DNA of 64,000 nucleotides, taken from the NCBI GenBank assembly GCA_964567855.1, contig CAZMOE010000011.1:1-64000 (forward strand). The letters run 5' to 3'. Origin of the DNA: Liminaster sp964567855 (GTDB lineage Bacteria > Bacteroidota > Bacteroidia > Bacteroidales > UBA3663). The position numbers were made by a program, and so were the translations under genes. Below, in pieces: positions 44,398-54,600 of this stretch. Positions within the stretch are counted from its first letter, which is position 1. Each line of letters opens with the position of its first letter. The notes beneath the pieces were generated by a model that saw nothing but the letters and a program-made list of their open reading frames with translations, made no database searches and was not told the DNA's origin.

Positions 44398-46944
44398 TTG
44401 ATATATCCCGATCACTTTGAATCCAAACTGGGATTCACGAAAATACGGGCCATGCTCGACGAGGCCACGCTCTGCCCGCTGGGGGCAGAACGCATCCAGG
44501 CGATGACATTCCAGACCGACGCCGCGGCCATTACCCGCCAACTCGCCCTTACCGACGAGATGATGCAGGTGTTGGCCGATAGTTCCACTCCGTTACCCAC
44601 CGACAATTTCTTCGATCTCACCGCCGCCCTGAAACGTATCCGTCTCGCAGGAACGTTTCTCGATGTGGAGGAGCTTTTCGCCCTGCGCCGTTCGCTGGCG
44701 ACGATCTCTGCCATCGTCCGCTATTTCCACCCCGGCAACGAAGAGGGCAGAAAGATCTATCCTATGCTTCAGGAACTTTCGCTGACCGTCATCACCTGTC
44801 CGGAAATCCTGCACGCGGCAGACCGGATCCTTACTCCGACCGGGGAGATACGCGACAACGCGAGCCCTGCACTGGCCGACATCAGAAGGCAGCTGCAAAG
44901 CACCATGAGCGGCATTTCCAAGCTATTGAACAGCATTCTCCGCTCGGCCCGGAGCGAGGGCATCGTCGACAAGGACGTTTCGCCAACCCTGCGCGACGGG
45001 AGGCTTGTCATTCCGGTGGCACCAGGCAATAAGCGGAAGCTGCGTGGCATAGTGCACGACGAATCCGCAACCGGGAAAACACTGTACATAGAACCGGCGG
45101 AGGTTGTAGACGCCAATAACCGCATACGCGAGCTGGAGAGCGAGGAACGGCAGGAAATCATCCACATCCTGACCGAAACGACCGACCTCATCCGCCCGCA
45201 GTTGCCGGACCTACTTGCTGCTTACGACTTCCTGGGAGAAATAGACTACCTCCGCGCCAAGGCCAAATTCTCACTGCGCATCGGGGCCGCTACGCCGCAA
45301 ATAGATGTTCGCAGCCATGCCACCGATTGGATCGATGCCCGACATCCACTGCTCTACCTCCGCTACAAAGCGGAAAACAAGGCACAGGAAATCGTTCCGC
45401 TCGATATTCTTCTGGACAACGACAAACAACGCATCGTGCTCATTTCCGGGCCGAACGCCGGCGGCAAATCGGTCTGCCTCGAAACGCTCGGCCTACTGCA
45501 ATACATGCTGCAATGCGGTCTTCCCATTCCGGTGCGAAACAATTCCCGCTGCACTATCTATGATCACATTTTCATCGACATCGGTGACGAGCAAAGCATC
45601 GACAACGACCTGTCGACTTATTCCTCCCACCTGACCAACATGAAGTTCTTCCTGCGTCACGCCAATGCCGGAACGCTGCTACTCGTCGACGAATTCGGCA
45701 GCGGTACGGAGCCCCAGATCGGAGGCGCCATCGCACAATCGCTGCTGGCCAAGTTCAACGATGCCCATGCCCACGGCGTCATCACGACTCACTTCCAGAA
45801 CCTCAAGCAATTCGCCGACGAGACGCCCGGCATCGTCAACGGCGCCATGCTTTACGACCGTCACGAAATGCGTCCGCTCTTCAAACTCGAAATCGGTCGG
45901 CCGGGCAGCTCTTTTGCCATCGAGATCGCCCACAAAATCGGCCTGCCGGAAGAGGTTATCGCCGAAGCCAAGCGCATCGTCGGTTCCGATTACGTAAACA
46001 TGGACAAATACCTGCAGGACATCACCCGCGACAAACGATATTGGGAACAGAAGCGTCAACGTATCCACCAACAGGAAAAAGCGCTTGAAGAACTGACCGC
46101 AAAACTGGAACAACAGACATCGGAACTGAAAGCCAAGCGACAGGAACTCATAAAAGAGGCCAAAAGCGAGGCTGCCGGCTTGCTGCGCGAAGCCAACGCC
46201 CGCATCGAGAACACCATCCGGCAGATCAAAGAGGCCCAAGCAGAAAAAGAAGCCACCCGCAACATCCGGCAGGACCTGCGCGCATTTCAGGATACCCTCG
46301 CTGATAATGATAATAGTGCCGGCGGCAACACCGCGGCGACCGACAAGAAAGTCGACACGCTCGGCCGCCTTCCCCGACTGACCCCACAGCAAAGGAAAGC
46401 CGTCAAAAAAGCTCAGCGAAACACCGCAAAGCCCGATGATGCCTCTTCCGTCGAAGCGCCGGCCACCATCAAGGCCGGTGATAACGTCCGCCTCAAGGGC
46501 CAAAGCACCATCGGTCAGGTGATCAGCACCAACGGCCGCGAATGTATCGTCGCCTTCGGTATGATCAAGAGCACCGTCGCCATCCAACGCCTCGAAACCG
46601 TAAGTCGTTCACAGCTCCGCCGCGAACAGCAGGAACAAAACCTGCACAAGGGAACCCGCTCGGCCATCGTCAGCGACGAGATACGACAACGGCGACTCCA
46701 CTTCAAACAGGAAATCGACCTGCGCGGCATGCGCGGCGACGAAGCCCTGCAGGCCGTCACCTACTATATGGATGATGCCATCCTGCTCGGCATCGGCGAA
46801 GTACGCATCCTGCATGGCACCGGCACGGGGGCCTTGCGTCAACTCGTCCGACAATATCTTTCAACCCTGCCGGGCGTAGCCGACTTCCACGATGAACATG
46901 TACAGTTCGGCGGCGCCGGAATCACCGTCGTCGAACTCGACTGA
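44398..46944 (+). CDS. mutS2: MutS2 / RqcU-type ATPase with Smr domain
   Basis: 848 residues with a TTG start at 44398, supported because the protein then begins MIYPDHFESKLGF, the usual MutS2 opening. It lacks the mismatch-recognition domain. The clamp and lever region is followed by the ATPase (SGPNAGGKS near 350, LLVDEFGSGTEP near 424), a long coiled coil (about 530-640), a KOW-like piece and the C-terminal Smr nuclease domain (DLRGMRGDEAL and RILHGTGTGALR, about 765-848). MutS2 acts on recombination intermediates or, in Bacillus, on collided ribosomes. Confidence 0.93.
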   Translation: MIYPDHFESKLGFTKIRAMLDEATLCPLGAERIQAMTFQTDAAAITRQLALTDEMMQVLADSSTPLPTDNFFDLTAALKRIRLAGTFLDVEELFALRRSLATISAIVRYFHPGNEEGRKIYPMLQELSLTVITCPEILHAADRILTPTGEIRDNASPALADIRRQLQSTMSGISKLLNSILRSARSEGIVDKDVSPTLRDGRLVIPVAPGNKRKLRGIVHDESATGKTLYIEPAEVVDANNRIRELESEERQEIIHILTETTDLIRPQLPDLLAAYDFLGEIDYLRAKAKFSLRIGAATPQIDVRSHATDWIDARHPLLYLRYKAENKAQEIVPLDILLDNDKQRIVLISGPNAGGKSVCLETLGLLQYMLQCGLPIPVRNNSRCTIYDHIFIDIGDEQSIDNDLSTYSSHLTNMKFFLRHANAGTLLLVDEFGSGTEPQIGGAIAQSLLAKFNDAHAHGVITTHFQNLKQFADETPGIVNGAMLYDRHEMRPLFKLEIGRPGSSFAIEIAHKIGLPEEVIAEAKRIVGSDYVNMDKYLQDITRDKRYWEQKRQRIHQQEKALEELTAKLEQQTSELKAKRQELIKEAKSEAAGLLREANARIENTIRQIKEAQAEKEATRNIRQDLRAFQDTLADNDNSAGGNTAATDKKVDTLGRLPRLTPQQRKAVKKAQRNTAKPDDASSVEAPATIKAGDNVRLKGQSTIGQVISTNGRECIVAFGMIKSTVAIQRLETVSRSQLRREQQEQNLHKGTRSAIVSDEIRQRRLHFKQEIDLRGMRGDEALQAVTYYMDDAILLGIGEVRILHGTGTGALRQLVRQYLSTLPGVADFHDEHVQFGGAGITVVELD

Positions 46945-46975
46945 TACGGCCATATCAACCAATGGCACACATTTT

Positions 46976-47010
46976 TACGCCGGTGGGAAGTCCCTTCGGC
47001 GTATTTCTTT
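46976..47010 (+). terminator. Terminator after mutS2
   Basis: TACGCCG (46976-46982) pairs with CGGCGTA (46997-47003), with inner GGGA/TCCC, followed by a T-rich tract to about 47010. Confidence 0.65.
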
Positions 47011-47064
47011 TCCCCGCAAACGCACTTAATATCCTTAAAATATCCCGCATCCCATTATTTTCAT

Positions 47065-47072
47065 TATCTTTG
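47065..47072 (+). promoter_or_regulatory. Promoter -7 box of the propeller/AraC regulator
   Basis: TATCTTTG, 19 bases before the ATG at 47092. No TTG is found 19-21 bases upstream. Confidence 0.55.
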
Positions 47073-47091
47073 CACGACTTCAATCATTGCC

Positions 47092-49638
47092 ATGAAACAC
47101 AGATACATCATCCGATATCTCACCCTGCAGGTTTTCCTGTACCTCCATATCTTGTGCGGTTTTTCCCAACCGATATGCCAAGTCACCAAATATGATGACA
47201 ATAACGGACTCTCCCAATGGCATGTCACCCAGTTCCTCCAAGATCGGAACGGCATGCTGTGGTTCTCCACCTGGAACGGACTAAACCGTTTCGACGGCTA
47301 CGATTTCGAATGCTTCAAATCGGAAGTAGGCGACGGCTGCAGCATGACGACCGACCGTATCAGAAACATCTGGCCGGCAGACAACGGAGACATATACTGC
47401 AAGGTCGACGAAGATATTTATCTTTTCGATGTCCGTACCTGCCGCTTCAAGGATATTCCGGCAGAAGAAAAAGCCCTTCTTTCGAACGTACCGCAACTTA
47501 AAAACCAGAGCAAATCCCTGCTCACGGGCAAAAACGATTCCATCCGCTACCAAGACCGCTTCGGCACCCTATGGTGCATTACCGCCGCCGGCAAAGTATC
47601 CTATCAAGAGCGGGAATCCGACCCTCCCACACCTTACCAACCCGCTACTACATTGGACGGCATCCGATTTTATCAGTCCGATACCCAAGGCAACTTGTGG
47701 TTACTCAGTACCTCGGGCGTTTACAAGCTCCGCTTCCTCTATAAACCCGCCACCGTCTTTCCGCAGGAAGTCCCCAGCCAGATAAGATATTTCTACACCG
47801 ACCAGCAGGAACGTTATTGGATAACGAGCCGGGAAGACGCCACGGTGCGGCTTTTCAACAGCCGGAATGAACTGCTCGGCTACCTCACCCCTTCGGGTAC
47901 CCTCTCGCAACGTTACACTTCATTCTGCGCCCCGGTCTACTGCATCATGCAAAGCGGCAGCGGCGCCTTATGGCTGGGCAGCAGGAATGGCGGGTTATTC
48001 CGGCTGCAGGAAACGGAAAGCGGCAGTTTCACGGTCGACAATTTCCGCGCCGGCACCTCCCCCTATGCCCTCAACAATCCCAACATCTACGATATCAAGG
48101 AAGACCGGTACGGCCGCCTCTGGCTGGCAACGCTGGGCGGCGGCATCAACTGCCTGCCCAATCCTGATGACCGGAATCCGCGCTTCATTCACCTTCAAAA
48201 CGAACTGCAGGGCTATCCGCAGGAAAGCTGCCGGCGCGTCCGTTATCTTCACATCTGCCGTGACAGCATTCTGCTGGCCGCAACGACTGAGGGATTGCTG
48301 ACCTATCGCCTGCCGGACGACAACGACTTCGCCAGCGGTTACTTCCGCCGCCACGCCAAAGAACCGGATCGCGCAGAGGGCATCAGTAACAGCGCCACCA
48401 TGGATATTCTGGAAGATCGCCGCGGACGGATATTCGTCAGCACCGAAAGCGGAGGGGTTAACCGTATTCTTTCGGAAGATCTTCTTGCCGACAGCCTTAC
48501 CTTCGCGCACTACAACACCGGCACCGGACTGCCGACCGACGTTGCCCTTTCGCTCACCGAACATGAGGACCGACTCTGGATCGTCAGCAGCAACCGTGTC
48601 GTCGTATTGAATCCCGACGAGAACCGCGCCAACAGCTTCGACGCAGGATTCTTCCACCGCCAATGCCGCTTCTCCGACGCCCGCCCGATGCGGTTGCCCG
48701 ACGGTCGCTGGATCTTCGGCCTGCAAGACGGGGCCTTCACCATCACCACCGACAGGATGCAAAAAAGCGCGTTCGTGCCTCCCATCGCCCTCACCGGTCT
48801 CTCCATTCAGAATAAAACGGTCGATAAGAGCGTCAACCATCTCCGGGAACTGACATTAGAGCCCGACGAGAGAAATTTCACCCTTTATTTCGCCGCGCTC
48901 GACTATACCGACGCCGACCGCATCGAATACGCATTCCGTTTGGGCGACGGCGATCTGCCCTGGAATTATATCCGTAAAGGACATTCGGCCACTTTCCTCG
49001 ACATAGATCCCGGCACCTACACGCTGATGATACGCTCTACCAATGCCGACGGCGTATGGGTAGACAATATCCGCACCCTTGCCATCACCGTCAGACCCAC
49101 CTTCTGGGAAACCGGGTGGGCGATACTGCTTCTCGTCATCCTCAGCCTGTCGGCCGTCGCCGGGATCACCTGCACCGTCCGCTACATCCGGCGCATCAAA
49201 CAACAGCAGCAGGAAACCCTCGAAGCCTATCTGACCCTTATCAACAAGCCCGAAAACGCTCCTTCCCCGGCCAAGGAAAACATCCCCGCGCCGCCGTTGA
49301 ATCCTGAAGTAGAACTTTTTATGCAAAGAGTCATGCAGTTTGTCGAAAAACATCTCGATGACCCCGATATCAATATCGGCGACATGGCTTCGGCCGCAGC
49401 TACCAGCCGCTCCGGGTTAAACAGAAAAATGAAATCCATCCTGGGTGTCACCCCTCTCGAATTTCTACGCGAAGCCCGCATCCAGAAAGCCGTCAAAATG
49501 CTGAAAGAAACCTCCCTGCCCACAAGCGAAATAGCGCTTCTTTGCGGATTTGCCGATCCGAAGTATTTCAGCCGATGCTTCAAAACCTCTACTGGAGCCT
49601 CACCTTCGGACTACCGGAACCGGCAACAGCCAGTTTGA
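47092..49638 (+). CDS. Membrane-spanning propeller/AraC regulator without kinase or receiver
   Basis: 848 residues. Signal peptide (about 1-25), then two-component-regulator propeller repeats (GLSQWHVTQFLQDRNGMLWFSTWNGLNRFDG, DRYGRLWLATLGGGIN, DRRGRIFVSTESGGVNR). A Y_Y_Y domain follows (about 585-668), then one membrane helix (about 673-695), a short linker, and a cytoplasmic AraC helix-turn-helix (about 745-845: NIGDMASAAATSRSGLNRKMKSI). Hybrid two-component systems of this phylum have the same ends but carry histidine kinase and receiver domains between them, at about 1300 residues. Those are absent, so signal transfer must be direct. The gene lies just upstream of two pectin esterase genes and an operator array, its likely targets. 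Confidence 0.88.
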   Translation: MKHRYIIRYLTLQVFLYLHILCGFSQPICQVTKYDDNNGLSQWHVTQFLQDRNGMLWFSTWNGLNRFDGYDFECFKSEVGDGCSMTTDRIRNIWPADNGDIYCKVDEDIYLFDVRTCRFKDIPAEEKALLSNVPQLKNQSKSLLTGKNDSIRYQDRFGTLWCITAAGKVSYQERESDPPTPYQPATTLDGIRFYQSDTQGNLWLLSTSGVYKLRFLYKPATVFPQEVPSQIRYFYTDQQERYWITSREDATVRLFNSRNELLGYLTPSGTLSQRYTSFCAPVYCIMQSGSGALWLGSRNGGLFRLQETESGSFTVDNFRAGTSPYALNNPNIYDIKEDRYGRLWLATLGGGINCLPNPDDRNPRFIHLQNELQGYPQESCRRVRYLHICRDSILLAATTEGLLTYRLPDDNDFASGYFRRHAKEPDRAEGISNSATMDILEDRRGRIFVSTESGGVNRILSEDLLADSLTFAHYNTGTGLPTDVALSLTEHEDRLWIVSSNRVVVLNPDENRANSFDAGFFHRQCRFSDARPMRLPDGRWIFGLQDGAFTITTDRMQKSAFVPPIALTGLSIQNKTVDKSVNHLRELTLEPDERNFTLYFAALDYTDADRIEYAFRLGDGDLPWNYIRKGHSATFLDIDPGTYTLMIRSTNADGVWVDNIRTLAITVRPTFWETGWAILLLVILSLSAVAGITCTVRYIRRIKQQQQETLEAYLTLINKPENAPSPAKENIPAPPLNPEVELFMQRVMQFVEKHLDDPDINIGDMASAAATSRSGLNRKMKSILGVTPLEFLREARIQKAVKMLKETSLPTSEIALLCGFADPKYFSRCFKTSTGASPSDYRNRQQPV

Positions 49639-49701
49639 CGTAATTTTCACCATACTTGACGCATTTTTCACCCTCTACGACGCAAAAATACCTTATTTTT
49701 G
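49635..49701 (+). promoter_or_regulatory. Three phased operator boxes and promoter before the esterase genes
   Basis: TTGACGTAATTTTCACC (49635-49651) and TTGACGCATTTTTCACC (49656-49672) are direct repeats 21 bases apart; a third GACGCA core lies at 49679-49684. The cores start at 49637, 49658 and 49679, a period of exactly 21 bases (two helical turns). Right after them TATTTTTG (49694-49701) matches the -7 box, with no TTG at the -33 place. This suits activation by a DNA-bound AraC-type protein, most simply the regulator encoded just upstream. Confidence 0.65.
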
Positions 49702-49732
49702 CCGCAGTTTTTCAATCCGTTTAAAAATCTAA

Positions 49733-51628
49733 ATGATGAAATCTGCGACACACACACTTCTCTGGACCCTCGTCCTGCTTGTTCTCTGCATCGGCACCAT
49801 TCATGCCGCTCCCATCAAAGTACACACTATCGGCGACTCGACAATGGCCGATTACGATGAAAATTCGACCGACAAACGCGGCTGGTGCCAGATGCTCCAG
49901 CAATTTTTTAACGTCGAATCGGTCGTCGTCAACAACCGCGGTAAAAGCGGTGCTTCCTCTAAATCATTCTATAAGGAAAAAGGATACTGGAATACCGTCA
50001 TCGCCGGTGTGAACGAAGGCGACTATGTGCTTATCCAGTTCGCTCACAACGATGAAAAGAACGGCGGTCTCGACGGCGATACGCTTATCGCCTACACTGC
50101 TGCCCACGGCGGCAACACCGCCGACATCGATTACCGCGGCACCACCGCCAGCGGCACCTTCAAGACTTTCATACGCGCTTATATTAACGAAACCAAAGCC
50201 AAAGGCGGCCATCCGATCATCGTCACTCCCATCTGTCGCAAGTATTTCAGCGGAAACACGATCCGCCGCAACGGCATGCACGACCTCGGCGACTCGTTTA
50301 GCATTTTAGGCAGTAGCAGCAAAGGCAGTGTGCCCGAAAGCGACGACACCTATGACTACGCCCAGGCGTTGCGCGACGTCGCCGCCGAATATGACGATGT
50401 CCCGGTTATCGATCTCACCCTGCTGACGCGCGACTTGTATCTCAGCTACGGCGAAAGCTATTGCACCGCCAATCTTTTCTGCAACGGTGACGGTACGCAT
50501 ACCGCCAAGATGGGAGCCACTCTTATCGCCCGTCTATTCGCCCAGGAAATGAAGAACAAAGGTATCTTGGCCGAACACATTACCGTCGGCACCGATATTA
50601 CCATCAGCCCCACCACCGGCGAGTTCGGCAAAGGCTATGCCGGACAGACGCTGGTCAAGGAATTTAACGTCTCCGCTTTCAGCATGAGCCAGTCCAGCGG
50701 CACATTTACCTTCTCTACGACCGAAGGATTCGAAGTATCGCTCGACCGGCAAACCTTCAGTTCATCGGTAACCGACAACTATAGCGGAGGAAACCTCATT
50801 ACCTCGATATACGTGCGTGCCACGCTGACCGAAGCAGGCATTATGACCGGCACACTGACCGCCACCGACGGAATTCTCTCCCGCGAGCTTGCCCTCAGTG
50901 CCGAATGCGTGGACCTGAGCGGCGGCGAAGAGGTCTCTGTCCTTTGGCCGCTAACCGATGATGCCACACCTGTCATCACCGGTCCCTGCATGGCGGTGGA
51001 AGAAAGCTGGAACGGCATGGTACTGCAACGCTACGCAAGCATTAACAGCAAAGCGGTATGGCCGGCCGAAAGCGGCCGCGATGCTTCCTATAAGACCCAG
51101 CGAAATGTCATCGAAGGCGAAAACTGGCCGGCCGGAGAGATCGATGAAGTCTCTACCCGCTACATCCAGTTCGGCATGACGGCACCCACCGGCACCCGCA
51201 TCGACATCGACAAGATCAGCATGTATGTGGCCGGAGCCGGCGGCAGCGGTATGCGCTGCAAAATCTATTATTCCACCGATCCCGACTTCGCCGATGCCAC
51301 CCTCATTCAGGAAATGACCGCCATGGCCGGCAACACGGTCTATGCCGTCGAGGCCGTTCCCGTGGTAAGCATCGGCGACGGCCAGTCTCTCTACCTGCGC
51401 ATCTATCCCTGGTACAGCAGTGCCGCCACCGGCAAGACGATATGCTTCAGCGACGTCCATATACACGGCGCCGCCCAAGGTAACGGCAGCAGCATCGATG
51501 CGATTTCCGGCGACAGGACACCGGACAATGCGACCGCCATGTACGACCTGCAGGGACATCGGGTGCATACGCCTCAAAACGGAAATCTCTATATCCTCAA
51601 CGGTGAAAAACTCTTTTTCCGAAAATAA
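49733..51628 (+). CDS. CE12-type pectin acetylesterase, secreted
   Basis: 631 residues; ATG codons at 49733 and 49736 are equivalent. Signal peptide about 1-25. The N-terminal domain (about 27-285) is an SGNH fold of the rhamnogalacturonan acetylesterase kind: TIGDSTMADY (Ser36), NNRGKSGASSKSF, IQFAHNDEKNG and GDGTHTAKMGA. Two beta-sandwich domains follow, then a C-terminal YDLQGHRV...LFFRK segment resembling type IX-like sorting ends. It should remove acetyl groups from pectin outside the cell. The pectin methylesterase gene follows 33 bases later, in the same operon, behind the operator array. Confidence 0.82.
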   Translation: MMKSATHTLLWTLVLLVLCIGTIHAAPIKVHTIGDSTMADYDENSTDKRGWCQMLQQFFNVESVVVNNRGKSGASSKSFYKEKGYWNTVIAGVNEGDYVLIQFAHNDEKNGGLDGDTLIAYTAAHGGNTADIDYRGTTASGTFKTFIRAYINETKAKGGHPIIVTPICRKYFSGNTIRRNGMHDLGDSFSILGSSSKGSVPESDDTYDYAQALRDVAAEYDDVPVIDLTLLTRDLYLSYGESYCTANLFCNGDGTHTAKMGATLIARLFAQEMKNKGILAEHITVGTDITISPTTGEFGKGYAGQTLVKEFNVSAFSMSQSSGTFTFSTTEGFEVSLDRQTFSSSVTDNYSGGNLITSIYVRATLTEAGIMTGTLTATDGILSRELALSAECVDLSGGEEVSVLWPLTDDATPVITGPCMAVEESWNGMVLQRYASINSKAVWPAESGRDASYKTQRNVIEGENWPAGEIDEVSTRYIQFGMTAPTGTRIDIDKISMYVAGAGGSGMRCKIYYSTDPDFADATLIQEMTAMAGNTVYAVEAVPVVSIGDGQSLYLRIYPWYSSAATGKTICFSDVHIHGAAQGNGSSIDAISGDRTPDNATAMYDLQGHRVHTPQNGNLYILNGEKLFFRK

Positions 51629-51661
51629 TCGAAAACTATACATTCAACTAAATACATTATC

Positions 51662-54600
51662 ATGAAAAAAGGCAAAATCTCTGCGCTCCTATTGTTATCT
51701 TTAGGAATGTCGGCCAGTGCATTCGCTCAAATGCAGGAACTGGCCAGCTGGACATTTGAGACCGGCTATGAAACAACCGTCCGGGACGGTATCACGTATT
51801 ACACTCCCTCCGACAAAGAATGGAACGAAAGCGGTGCGGTCTGGTTCCACGACCATGCCCCGCACATCTACCCGAACAGTTCCGTCACCGACCCCGACGG
51901 ATATATCGTCACAGCCCAATCGGTAGACCGTTACTGGCAAATCTGCAACGGCTACAACAACCACGTGCTCCGTATAGAGAACACTCAGGGCAACAGCATC
52001 ACGGACTATACCGATGCCTCTTCCCACAATGTATTCTACGAAGTCCGTTTTCCGACCTTAGGCTATAAAAATATCACATTACAATATGCCAACGCCTATG
52101 GCGGTAATGCAGCTGCCGAAATCATCGCTGTAGTATCGGCCGACGGCGGAACAACCTGGCGAGAAGCCGAAACAGGAACGACCGCCGACACCTGGTGGAC
52201 CTATCAGCCCAACACTGTACAGATTCCCGCCAGCAACAAAGAGTCTGTAATTGTCCGCCTGATCGCCGGCAACGGTCTCGCCAGCAACTGGAATATGGAT
52301 TATATCACCGTCAACGGCGAGAAACAGGTCGACGTAATACTGGAAAACGAGAACGTCAGCGCAACTTTCCCCTTCAATCTCGGCACCGACGGGCAAACGG
52401 CCATCTTCGGTGACAGCGACGAAGCCGCCGAGTATTTCAAGAACAGCTACGTCGCCTACGGAGCAGGCCTGACCCTTGCCGGCATCGGCAGTGTGGACAG
52501 CCAAACCATATTCCGCCCGGTCAACAACAATGAAGGCAGCGCCAACGAAGGCAACAGCATCGACTTCATGATCACCCCCAAAGCCGGACTGAAATTTACC
52601 CCGACTCATATCGCATTCAAGACTACCCGCTACGGTACCGACGGCGGCAAGGTCGACGCCGCCTGGATCAACGCCGACGGAACGGCCGTCAGCATTGCCA
52701 CCGGCATCAGCCCGCAACGCAACAATGCTACGCCAAATGCTACCGCTGCCAGCTACGACATCACCGGAGCCACAGCGTCAGGCGGAACCTGCGGCCTTCG
52801 CCTCAGTCTCTATAGCCTCGGCAATACCAAGACCGCCGGCTTTTCCGATATCGTCATACAGGGTGTGATAAGCGGCTCCACGCAGAATGTCAAGCAGTGC
52901 ACGCTTATCGTCAATGCCGATCCTCAGGCCGGAAAGGTCAAAATATCGCCCAACAGCGACCTCTACGACGAAGGTGACGAAATCACCCTTACAGTTACCG
53001 AAAACTTCGGCTACCATTTTTCCGCTTGGAAAGATGCCGACGGTCAAACCGTTGCCACAGACAACCCCTATACGTTCAACATCACCGACAATACCGAGCT
53101 GACGGCCGAATTTACTAAAAACAATGTCTATGCCCTGAATCTGACCCTTACCGACGGTGCGCGTGACAATCTGCTGACCGTGGAACCGGCAGGCAACATC
53201 ATCGACGGCGTCCGGTTGTACGAAGAGGGTACCGATGTGAAACTGACAGCCCTTAGCAACAAAATCCTGACCTTCATCGGTTGGGAGAACAACAACACAG
53301 AGACCGAGCGCATCATCAGAATGGACGGCGATAAAGAAATCACGGCCCGCTATTCTGCCGCCGACTACATCGTCGGCTGGGACCTGTATTATGACGAACC
53401 CGCCTCTGAACGTTCTGCCGACTACCGCAGCGACAGCGAAAACGCCGGCCTTCTGTCTCTGCATAACGCGTCGGGAACAACCACCAGCTGGCTGTCACGC
53501 GGTATCGTCCGCGGCGCAGAAAACGGCAAATGGGCAGCACGCATCTGGAAACTGCGCTCGGTAGGCAACTACTTTGAAATCTCTTTCTCGACCGTGGGAT
53601 ACAGCAACATCAAAATAGCCAATGCTTTGGGTGTAAGCTACAATACTTATGCTGTCATGAGAGAGGAATACTCCACCGACGGCGTCAACTACACGGCTGT
53701 CGGCAACTTCGACATGCCTTCCAGCGGATGGGTTGAAAAAGAATTCCAGTTGCCGGCCGATGCCGACAACCAGAGCCGGGTTTATGTCCGCTGGGTACCC
53801 GCATCCGAGGAACTGGTGGGCAATGCAACCGACTATGACGGTCTTGCCATCGCTGAGATATTCGTAACCGCAGAAAGCAACCTCACCTTCGACGAAACCG
53901 CACCGGTATTACTGGCCAGCAACCCCGAAAACGGAGCGACAGGAGTTTCCGCCAACGGAAGCATCGTGCTTACCTTTGACGAAAAAATCAAGGCCGGCAC
54001 AGGTTGCGCCACCATCGGCAACCAGGAAATCAGCCCGATCATCAGCGGCAAGAGCGCCGTGTTCCAATACAACGCCCTCGACTATGCCACAGAGTACACC
54101 TTCTCGCTGCCGGCCGGCGTCATCACCGACCGCAACGGCAACGCCTTTGAAGGCACGGCCCTGACCTTCACTACCATGGAGCGCCGGCAGCCCGAAGCCC
54201 GCATCTACGACGCAGTGGTGGCATTGGACGGCACCGGAGACTATCTGACAGTGCAGGAAGCCATCGACGCAGCACCGGAAGGACGTGCTCTCCCGTGGCT
54301 CATCTTCATTAAAAACGGTGAGTATAAAGGACATGTCGATATCCCGAAAAACAAACCCTATATGCACCTCATCGGGCAGGATCGCGACCAAGTGATCATC
54401 AGCGACGACCGGCTGTGCGGTGGTGAGAACGCCGTGCACGTCAGCGTGGGCGCCACAGTGGTTGTGAACTCCGACAATTGCTACTTCGACAACCTCACGC
54501 TCGAAAATTCCCACGGCCATAACAAGCAGACCGGCCCACAGGCATTGGCCCTGAATACCTCCGGCGACCGTACCGTCTTCAAGAACGTGGCCATGCTCAG

